In this document: piece after piece, positions 1 through 5,519 of the stretch | Layout of the letters: every line of letters begins with the position of its first letter | Numbering within the stretch: position 1 is the first letter of the stretch | Origin: JBKHHU01 sp046539045 | GTDB taxonomy: Bacteria > Planctomycetota > Phycisphaerae > SM23-33 | DNA: 11,583 nt | Reading direction: 5' to 3' | NCBI GenBank assembly: GCA_046539045.1 | Contig: JBKHHU010000110.1 | Span: forward strand, 1 to 11,583 | Program-made: the position numbers and the translations under genes | Notes under the pieces: generated by a model | The model's input: only the letters and a program-made list of their open reading frames with translations | The model's database searches: none | What the model was told of the DNA's origin: nothing

Positions 1-663
1 TGGGCCCTCGGTGGCGACGGTTGGGCCTACGACATCGGTTACGGCGGTCTGGACCACGTGCTGGCCAGCGGCAGGGACATCAACGTCCTGGTTCTGGACA
101 CGCAGGTCTACTCCAACACCGGTGGGCAGTGCTCCAAGGCCACGCCTCTCGCTGCGGTCGCGAAGTTCGCTGCCGGTGGCAAGCCGGTGGGCAAGAAGGA
201 CCTCGGCATGATCGCGATGACCTACGGGAACATCTACGTCGCCCAGATTTCGATGGGCATGAGCGACGCCCAGACGGTACGGGCCCTGCTCGAGGCCGAG
301 AGCTACCCCGGTCCGAGTCTCGTGATCTGTTACTCCCACTGCATCGCCCACGGGATCAACATGACCGACGGGATGGAGCAGCAGAAGGCCGCCGTGCAGT
401 CCGGTGCCTGGCCGCTCTACCGCTTCGATCCGCGTCTGGCTGAGGAAGGCAAGAACCCGCTGCAGTTGGACAGCAAGGCACCGAGCATCACGTTCACCGA
501 TTACGCCTACAAGGAAAACCGGTTCAAGATGCTCGCCAAGGCCAAGCCCGAAGCAGCCGAGCAGCTCGCCGTCGAAGCTCAGAAGTACAACATGAGCCGG
601 TGGCACTTGATCAAGCAGATGGCAGAGATGACCTACGAAGGCCCCGTCGAGGCGGCTGAGTAA
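1..663 (+). CDS. nifJ: Pyruvate:ferredoxin (flavodoxin) oxidoreductase, C-terminal 220 residues (5' end outside window)
   Basis: This is the C-terminal part of the large enzyme that oxidatively decarboxylates pyruvate with CoA to acetyl-CoA and passes electrons to ferredoxin or flavodoxin in the cytoplasm of anaerobic metabolism. The reading frame is open from base 1 and ends at TAA 661-663. The visible part is the thiamine-pyrophosphate domain: GDGWAYDIGYGG at residues 5-16 and the family signature DTQVYSNTGGQ at 33-43, followed by SKATP. Cys114 in YSHCIAHG matches the conserved cysteine in the family's 'SPCIAHG' segment, a ligand of the proximal 4Fe-4S cluster; the usual Pro just before it is His here. 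The protein stops soon after, so it lacks the longer oxygen-protecting tail of some Desulfovibrio enzymes. A strong terminator follows 27 bp after the stop, so this is the end of a transcription unit. The identification is firm; whether the physiological acceptor is ferredoxin or flavodoxin cannot be read. Confidence 0.94.
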   Translation, partial: WALGGDGWAYDIGYGGLDHVLASGRDINVLVLDTQVYSNTGGQCSKATPLAAVAKFAAGGKPVGKKDLGMIAMTYGNIYVAQISMGMSDAQTVRALLEAESYPGPSLVICYSHCIAHGINMTDGMEQQKAAVQSGAWPLYRFDPRLAEEGKNPLQLDSKAPSITFTDYAYKENRFKMLAKAKPEAAEQLAVEAQKYNMSRWHLIKQMAEMTYEGPVEAAE

Positions 664-690
664 GTCTCACCATCCGACGCTGAATAATTG

Positions 691-728
691 AAACGCCCGG
701 GAAGGCAAAATGCTTTCCCGGGCGTTTT
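691..728 (+). terminator. Rho-independent terminator of the pyruvate oxidoreductase gene
   Basis: A 16-bp stem (691-706 with 712-727) contains CCCGGG and closes on the 5-nt loop AAAAT. It pairs fully except for one G-U wobble and ends in TTTT. It lies 27 bp after the upstream stop codon. The A-run at the left foot pairs with the T-run, so it could also work on the minus strand, but no gene reads into it from the right. Confidence 0.9.
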
Positions 729-737
729 CACGCGCTA

Positions 738-837
738 CCGGATGGCGGGTCTCCCGACCCGCCATCTTGCACATGCCGTTCGCTTGCGGCCGCCGCTACC
801 CGTTGGTGGGTCAGGAGACCCACCAACCAAGTACCAG
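738..837. repeat. Palindromic intergenic repeat, 100-bp unit, copy 1
   Basis: This unit holds two perfect hairpins joined by a spacer that includes TGCGGCCGCCGCTACCCG. Hairpin 1 pairs 741-750 (GATGGCGGGT) with 757-766 across CTCCCG. Hairpin 2 pairs 802-811 (GTTGGTGGGT) with 818-827 across CAGGAG. In both, the outer loop bases also pair, giving 11 bp and a 4-nt loop. Loop 2 read on the other strand is CTCCTG, one base from loop 1, so the two hairpins sit head to head as in mosaic REP/BIME elements. The unit recurs at 873-972 with roughly 94% identity and a related hairpin occurs at 11525-11550. It lies outside genes, just past a terminator. Confidence 0.85.
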
Positions 838-872
838 CAGACCCAACAAACACAGCAAGATCTGACCTCCTG

Positions 873-972
873 CCGGATGGCGGGTCTCCCGACCCGCCAT
901 CTTGCCCACGCGTTCGATTGCGGCCGCCGCTACCCGTTGGTGGGTCAGGAGACCCACCAACCACAGTACCAG
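873..972. repeat. Palindromic intergenic repeat, 100-bp unit, copy 2
   Basis: This is a direct repeat of the unit at 738-837, 135 bp downstream. Its hairpins pair 876-885 with 892-901 and 936-945 with 952-961, and both are identical to those of copy 1. The differences are confined to the spacer (around 906-916) and one inserted base near the right end. Stems and loops are unchanged while the linker has drifted, which suggests that the hairpins are the functional or mobile part. Reading frames across it give Gly-Ser-Gly-Asp-Pro-Pro strings that can be mistaken for protein. Confidence 0.85.
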
Positions 973-993
973 GAGACCCACCAACCAAAGTAC
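946..993. repeat. Two tandem 24-bp units, half-hairpin duplication
   Basis: The unit CAGGAGACCCACCAACCACA followed by GTAC (946-969) is repeated at once at 970-993 with a single change (C to A). Each unit is the right half of hairpin 2, so the second unit has no left arm to pair with, apart from competing for the arm at 936-945. A matching stretch with one base fewer closes copy 1 (812-834). This looks like local slippage within the repeat. The following 997-1100 stretch holds nothing I can name except a weak TATGAT at 1048-1053. Confidence 0.75.
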
Positions 994-1100
994 CAGCTAA
1001 AGATGGGCCTAATGCAAGCCGATGTATCCATGGCGGAATTTGTATCGTATGATTCAGGCGGAAAGCCATCTATTCACAAATAGGGGCAATCACAGTCGCC

Positions 1101-1853
1101 ATGGGCACTGCATTGAAAACAGACTCGATCGACAGCAGAGAAGCTCTTCACAGGGCGGCCGACGCGGGCGTTCCGCTGACGGTCGTTCGGCGGACCCACA
1201 ACCAGTGGACCGTCTACCAGGCCCGGTTCGCCATCCGGGAAGAATACCTGCGTCTGGAGATCCCTCTGGATTTGTCCGACATGCCGCAGCAGTATCCCGC
1301 CTCGGATGACGTCGTCGGCATCAGCTTCCGATTGGGCATCTTTCGATTCAGTTTCTCGGCTACCGTCGAAGCGACCAAGCAAATCGAAGGTGCAGGCGGG
1401 AATCCGATTTTCGCCGCCGCGGTAGCCGTTCCGGAAACCCTCAACCGCACCTCTCGCCGTGTGCACAAGCGCATCTGCCCACCTTCGGGGCTGACCATGC
1501 GGGTGATCGCCTGGCCGGGCAGCGCAGCGGCAGAACCCGAGGGAGAGGATCCCGCGTGTCCGGCATGGCGAGGCAACGTCATCGATTTCAGCTCGGCGGG
1601 AATGCGGATGAGGCTGGCACGCTCGGCAGCGGAGGTGTTGCAGGTGGGGGACCGGATCGGCTTGCGAGTGGAGCTTCGGCCGGAGACGTTCCACATTCTT
1701 GTGAGCAGCCAGGTGGTCCACACGGAAATCGACAGTCCGGGCATGTCGCTGGTCGGCGTCCGATTTATCGCCCCGGCCCCTTCCGAGGACGAGCAGCTTT
1801 CGCTGGATAACCTCGCGCACCTGTACGACGCGTTTGCCCACTCCGGTAGTTGA
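1101..1853 (+). CDS. PilZ-domain protein, YcgR-like c-di-GMP receptor
   Basis: This 250-aa cytoplasmic protein has no signal peptide or membrane segment. Residues about 15-110 form a beta-rich N-terminal region resembling the YcgR-type N-domain. From about 117 comes a PilZ domain with both c-di-GMP binding motifs: RxxxR as R120-V-H-K-R124, and DxSxxG as D162-F-S-S-A-G167. The closing strand is SLVGVRFI (216-223). YcgR-type proteins bind c-di-GMP and then change flagellar motility or another envelope process; the target here is unknown. A 16-residue loop rich in Ala, Glu and Pro (about 141-156) sits between the two motifs. The ATG at 1101 is preceded by AGGGG at 1082-1086, which is rather far (14 nt), so the start is less secure than the domain call. 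The gene stands alone on the plus strand, after the palindromic repeats, and converges on the next gene with 14 bp between stop codons. Confidence 0.85.
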   Translation: MGTALKTDSIDSREALHRAADAGVPLTVVRRTHNQWTVYQARFAIREEYLRLEIPLDLSDMPQQYPASDDVVGISFRLGIFRFSFSATVEATKQIEGAGGNPIFAAAVAVPETLNRTSRRVHKRICPPSGLTMRVIAWPGSAAAEPEGEDPACPAWRGNVIDFSSAGMRMRLARSAAEVLQVGDRIGLRVELRPETFHILVSSQVVHTEIDSPGMSLVGVRFIAPAPSEDEQLSLDNLAHLYDAFAHSGS

Positions 1854-1867
1854 CCGGCTCGGGGCTG

Positions 1868-3205
1868 CTATTTGCCCGCAAGAGCAAGCAGCGGCTCTAG
1901 AACTGCCGTGACGACACCGGCGTTGTTCTCCCTGCCGTGCCCCCTTGCGATGGCGCTGACGGTCCGGGACGAGCAGCCGTGGTGGCGGCCGCAAGGATAC
2001 ACACGGCAAGCCAGCTCAAACTGGGCCCTGGCCAGATCGAGTGCCTCCAAGGCCAGACCACTGTCGCCGCGAATCTCCGCCGCCGTAGCCAGCAGGATCG
2101 GGTTCCGGCGTCGCGGTTGATCGTCCTCCAGCCATTCCGGCTGATCCGCCCGCTTGCCGATCCCCGACGCGCGGGAAGCCCGACTGACCCACGGCACCAT
2201 CGCCAGCTTGCTCACCGGTCCGCTCTGCCGGTCGGCTGCGGCAAGTAGCATCATGTCGTAGCGATCACTCCCGGTGACGCGTCGATAGGTGCGGATGATA
2301 TCGGCACCGGCCCCCGCGTCGGGGTCGTCCAGTTGCGTGGCAATGAGATCGGTCAGCCGCTCAGCCGCCCGGCGGAAGATGTCCCGACCGGTCAGCGACC
2401 ACAGCTCCAGCAGCGTCTCGATACCCGCCGACGCCAGAACATTCTCCGCCCGGTCCACCGGTGAGCCGGTCGGCGGGGCCTGTCCGGCGAAGGCGTAGTA
2501 GCTTTCCCTCTGTTCCGGGGCGATCTGGCCGACGGGACCCTCTGCCGTCAAGGCTATCGGTACCTGCTCGGACTCGGCAATGCCCTCGGCCCATCGGGCG
2601 ACATAACGCTCAGCCAGACCCGCGTACTTCTGCTGCCCGCTCATCTTCTCAGCCAGCATCGCCAGGTTCGCAAAGCGGAAATGGTCCGGCACGTTCAGCT
2701 CCATCCCCCTGCCGCCTCTGATCCCGTCCGTACCAAGCCACAGCGAGCGGAAGACATCCTTGTCCCAGTCGTACCAGTCGGGAATTTCATCAACCCAGTT
2801 GCCGATGTGCTCGGCGGCGTCGATGAACTGCCCGACAGTCTCATCGTCGTCCGGATCCAGCCGCCACAGCTCACCGAGGAACAGCTCGTAATGCTCGGTC
2901 CCGTGGTGAGCCTCCTGCATCCGCCAGTATCCGTGCTTCCACTCGCCCCGGGAGACGTAGAAGTCGCGCACCTTGTCCCGCAGGTTCTTCATGAACTCCA
3001 GCGGAGCGTCGTCGCCGGTGGCGCGGATGTACGTCGCCCACGGAACCGTGAAGGTGCCCTGATCGTGATTGTCGATCACCGGCTCGTCGGCCGGCTCGTC
3101 GATGCAGGCGTAGATCCAGGTCCGCAGTGCGTCCAGGAATCGGTTCGCCGCCTCGGTAGGCCCCGACGATGGCTCGATAGGCGTTGTAACAACCTGCTTG
3201 CTCAT
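1868..3205 (-). CDS. Conserved-looking protein of unknown function, possibly an (alpha/alpha) toroid enzyme
   Basis: I do not recognise this 445-aa protein. It has no signal peptide or membrane segments, so it is probably cytoplasmic. It is rich in Trp, Asp and His, with motifs that look like an active site: DNHDQGTF at 45-52, EAHHGTEHYE at 98-107, DWYDWDKD at 143-150 and GTDGIRGGRG at 158-167. A basic, Cys- and His-containing tail has YPCGRHHGCSSR at 403-414 and RGHGRENN at 421-428. Regularly spaced amphipathic helices (such as 174-210, 254-292 and 372-400) suggest an alpha/alpha barrel like those of polysaccharide lyases or glycosidases, but this is inference. The start is ATG at 3203-3205, with GGAAG about 12 nt upstream. 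The frame stays open further upstream to 3472, but that part overlaps argS and is not coding. It lies 71 bp after argS on the same strand and may be co-transcribed with it. Confidence 0.75.
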   Translation of the reverse strand: MSKQVVTTPIEPSSGPTEAANRFLDALRTWIYACIDEPADEPVIDNHDQGTFTVPWATYIRATGDDAPLEFMKNLRDKVRDFYVSRGEWKHGYWRMQEAHHGTEHYELFLGELWRLDPDDDETVGQFIDAAEHIGNWVDEIPDWYDWDKDVFRSLWLGTDGIRGGRGMELNVPDHFRFANLAMLAEKMSGQQKYAGLAERYVARWAEGIAESEQVPIALTAEGPVGQIAPEQRESYYAFAGQAPPTGSPVDRAENVLASAGIETLLELWSLTGRDIFRRAAERLTDLIATQLDDPDAGAGADIIRTYRRVTGSDRYDMMLLAAADRQSGPVSKLAMVPWVSRASRASGIGKRADQPEWLEDDQPRRRNPILLATAAEIRGDSGLALEALDLARAQFELACRVYPCGRHHGCSSRTVSAIARGHGRENNAGVVTAVLEPLLALAGK

Positions 3206-3276
3206 GGTCGGTTCTACTTCCGTTCCTGTTCTCGGGGGTGTCTGCCCAAGGCCTGCGCCACCCGCCGCAACGACTC

Positions 3277-4998
3277 TTACATCTGCTCGATCGTTCGAAT
3301 GCCCAACAAGTCCAGGCCGGTGCGGATGACATCGGCAGTGAGCTTCGCCAGCATCAGGCGGCTTCGACGGATTTCCTCGCTCTCTGCCTTCAGCACGGGG
3401 CAAGACTCGTAGAAACTCATGAACGCGGTGGCCAGTTCGTACAGGTAGGCGCACAGCACGTTGGGCAAGCATTCGCTTTCGACCGTCTGGATCGCCTCGG
3501 CAAAGCGGGACAGTTGCAGCGCCAGCTGTCGCTCTGCCGGTTCGTCGATGCGGATCTCTCCGACCGCAGCGTCGTCTGCCAGGTCGCCCTTGCGGAAGAT
3601 GCTCCTGACTCGCGTGTACGCGTACTGCATGTACGGGGCGGTGTTGCCCTGCAGGCTGAGCATCTTGTCCCAGCTGAAGACGTAATCGCTGGTGCGGTTC
3701 TGGCTGAGGTCGGCGTACTTGACCGCGCCGACGCCCACGGCAGAGGCGATCTCGCCCTGCTTGTCTTCCGGCAGGTCCGGGTTCTTGTCCTTCACGAGCG
3801 AGAGGGCCCGCTGCTGGGCCTCTTTCAGCAGGTCCATCAGTTTGACCGTGCCGCCCTCTCGCGTCTTGAACGGGCGCTTGTCCTTGCCCAGCATCATCCC
3901 GAAACCGACGTGCTCCAGCGAGACGTCCTCGCCGACGAACCCCGCCAGCCGGGCGACCTTGAAAACCATCTCGAAATGCTGGGCCTGCCGGGAGTCGGTC
4001 ACGTACAGCACGCGATCGGCGTTCAGCTTTCTGGCCCGATACCGGATGGCCGCCAGGTCGGTCGTCGCATACAGGTACCCGCCGCCGGACTTCTGCACAA
4101 TCACCGGCAGCGGCTCGCCGTCCTTGTTCGCATAGCCTTCAAGGAACACACACTGGGCACCCTCGCTCTGGGCCAGCATGCCCTGTTCACGCAGGTCCTC
4201 GATGACCTTCGGCAGGTCCTCGTTGTAGAAGCTCTCGCCGCGGACGTCCTGCGTGCCCAGCATCACTCCGAGCTGCTCGTACACCTGCCCGCAATGACTC
4301 AGGCTGATCTCGAGGAACTTCTTCCACTTCTCAAGGCACTCGGCGTCACCGCCCTGGAGTTTGACCACGTACCCGCGGGACCGTTCGGCAAAGTCGGCAT
4401 CACTGTCGAACCGCTGCTTGGCCTGGCGGTAGAACTCCTCCAGGTCGGCCAACTCGCCCGAGCCCTCTTCTACCTCTTCCATGTGGGCGATAAGCATGCC
4501 GAACTGCGTGCCCCAGTCGCCGACGTGGTTCTGGCGGATGACCTTTTTCCCGGTGAATTCCATCACCCGGCCCAGCGCATCACCGATGATCGTGCTTCGC
4601 AGGTGACCGACGTGCATCTCCTTGGCGAGGTTCGGGCTGGAATAGTCGACCACGACGGTCTGCTCGGAGTCCGGCTGGGGGACGCCGAGTTTCTCGTCGA
4701 TGAGCATCGCGGCAGCCTGCTGTGCGAGCCAGTCGGTGCTCAGGCGGACGTTGATGAACCCCGGGCCGGCCACCTCGACCGACTCAGCCAGATCGGACAG
4801 GTCGACCGATTCCAGCACCTTCTCGGCGAGTTGGCGCGGGTTGGTCTTCATGCGTTTGGCGGCGGCCATGACTCCGTTGGCCTGGTAGTCGGCTTCGGGT
4901 CGGGTGGAGACAGCCACCAGCGCCGGGGCATTTTCGGGGGCGCCGGCGGAGGCGAGTGCCTGTTTCAGGCGCGATTCGAGTTCCTTTTTGAGGTTCAT
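3277..4998 (-). CDS. argS: Arginyl-tRNA synthetase
   Basis: This class I aminoacyl-tRNA synthetase charges tRNA-Arg with arginine using ATP. At 573 aa it has normal family length. The N-terminal tRNA-recognition domain (residues 1 to about 100) includes GPGFINVRLS at 78-87. The catalytic Rossmann domain has DYSSPNLAKEMHVGH (118-132), where HVGH at 129-132 is the HIGH motif, then NHVGDWGTQFG at 157-167. The degenerate KMSKS equivalent is GKDKRPFKTREGGTVKL at 371-387, as usual in ArgRS. The C-terminal DALR anticodon-binding domain runs from about 450 and ends LLGIRTIEQM, the typical C-terminus. The start is ATG 4996-4998 with AGGA about 8 nt upstream. A strong terminator lies only about 25 nt before the start codon, after rsfS, so expression depends on a promoter further upstream or on read-through. 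Confidence 0.97.
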   Translation of the reverse strand: MNLKKELESRLKQALASAGAPENAPALVAVSTRPEADYQANGVMAAAKRMKTNPRQLAEKVLESVDLSDLAESVEVAGPGFINVRLSTDWLAQQAAAMLIDEKLGVPQPDSEQTVVVDYSSPNLAKEMHVGHLRSTIIGDALGRVMEFTGKKVIRQNHVGDWGTQFGMLIAHMEEVEEGSGELADLEEFYRQAKQRFDSDADFAERSRGYVVKLQGGDAECLEKWKKFLEISLSHCGQVYEQLGVMLGTQDVRGESFYNEDLPKVIEDLREQGMLAQSEGAQCVFLEGYANKDGEPLPVIVQKSGGGYLYATTDLAAIRYRARKLNADRVLYVTDSRQAQHFEMVFKVARLAGFVGEDVSLEHVGFGMMLGKDKRPFKTREGGTVKLMDLLKEAQQRALSLVKDKNPDLPEDKQGEIASAVGVGAVKYADLSQNRTSDYVFSWDKMLSLQGNTAPYMQYAYTRVRSIFRKGDLADDAAVGEIRIDEPAERQLALQLSRFAEAIQTVESECLPNVLCAYLYELATAFMSFYESCPVLKAESEEIRRSRLMLAKLTADVIRTGLDLLGIRTIEQM

Positions 4999-5022
4999 CG
5001 TGAGGTCCTGTTTTGTTGGAAT

Positions 5023-5056
5023 AAAAAACGCGGCGGCCCGTGCAGGACCGCCGCGT
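5023..5056 (-). terminator. Rho-independent terminator between rsfS and argS
   Basis: Read on the minus strand, a 12-bp stem (5056-5045 with 5039-5028) closes on a 5-nt loop (5044-5040) and is followed by a run of U from 5028 down to 5023. The only non-Watson-Crick pair, 5047 with 5037, is a U-G wobble in minus-strand RNA but an A-C mismatch in plus-strand RNA, which fixes the direction. It starts 20 bp after the rsfS stop and its U-run ends 24 bp before the argS ATG. Confidence 0.88.
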
Positions 5057-5075
5057 CGAATTGCATCAGATGTCG

Positions 5076-5501
5076 CTACTGTGGGTCCGGATGCGGGTCA
5101 GAGTCGGAGTCGGTATTGGAAGACTCCTTCTGATCCTCGCGGCGCCATTCGACGGCGGGGCCTTCGCCCCAGATCAGTTCCAGATCATAGTAACGACGGT
5201 GCTCGGGGTCAAACAGATGCACGACCACGTCCACGAAATCGAGGATCACCCATTCGGGATTTTCCATCCCTGCCGTCCGCCACACGGGCGAACCGTTGGC
5301 CTTGCCGAAACCGGCAATCTCCTGGGCGACACTGCGGATCTGCCGTCCGCTGGTACCGGTACCGATCACGAAGTAATTCGTGACGGGGCTGATGCCCTTC
5401 AGGTCCAGCACGACGATGTCTTCGCAGTGCATGTCGGCAGCGATCCTGGCCGCCTCGACGGCCAGGTCTCGCGCCTCGATTTTGTTCGTGGATTCAGTCA
5501 T
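5076..5501 (-). CDS. rsfS: Ribosomal silencing factor RsfS (Iojap family)
   Basis: This 141-aa cytoplasmic protein binds ribosomal protein uL14 on the large subunit and blocks joining of the 30S subunit, lowering translation in stationary or starved cells. Family features in order are EDIVVLDLKGISPVTNYFVI at 27-46, the basic GRQIRSVAQEI segment at 52-62, WVILDFVDVVVHLF at 84-97 and RRYYDLELIW at 102-111. After the domain comes an acidic, Asp/Pro/Ser-rich tail (122-141) beyond the usual end of the fold. The chosen start is ATG 5499-5501; the preceding in-frame TTG is less likely. The ribosome-binding site is weak (GAAG). The gene follows hppA by 18 bp on the same strand, so both probably share a transcript, and it ends just before an intrinsic terminator. 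In many bacteria rsfS lies next to nadD, which is absent here. Confidence 0.93.
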   Translation of the reverse strand: MTESTNKIEARDLAVEAARIAADMHCEDIVVLDLKGISPVTNYFVIGTGTSGRQIRSVAQEIAGFGKANGSPVWRTAGMENPEWVILDFVDVVVHLFDPEHRRYYDLELIWGEGPAVEWRREDQKESSNTDSDSDPHPDPQ

Positions 5502-5519
5502 CAATATCTGCTTCGATTT

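Noticed and set aside
738..996. CRISPR array
   Set aside because: There are only two long units, with a shared linker rather than unique spacers of even length, and no cas gene is nearby.
688..1083. Open frames across the left repeat array, both strands
   Set aside because: Their translations merely repeat the hairpin DNA (MAGLPTRHL and GGSGDPP strings) and one starts inside the terminator.
1854..1867. Bidirectional terminator between the PilZ gene and the unknown gene
   Set aside because: The gap is 14 bp and I find no stem with a U-run there or just inside either gene.
3206..3472. 89-residue N-terminal extension of the unknown protein
   Set aside because: It would overlap the argS 3' end in another frame. 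The ATG at 3205 has a plausible ribosome-binding site and begins a sensible N-terminus.
3238..5133. A 631-codon open frame on the plus strand
   Set aside because: It lies opposite argS, whose motifs are complete. The frame is open only because GC-rich codons rarely give stops on the other strand, and its translation shows no family features.
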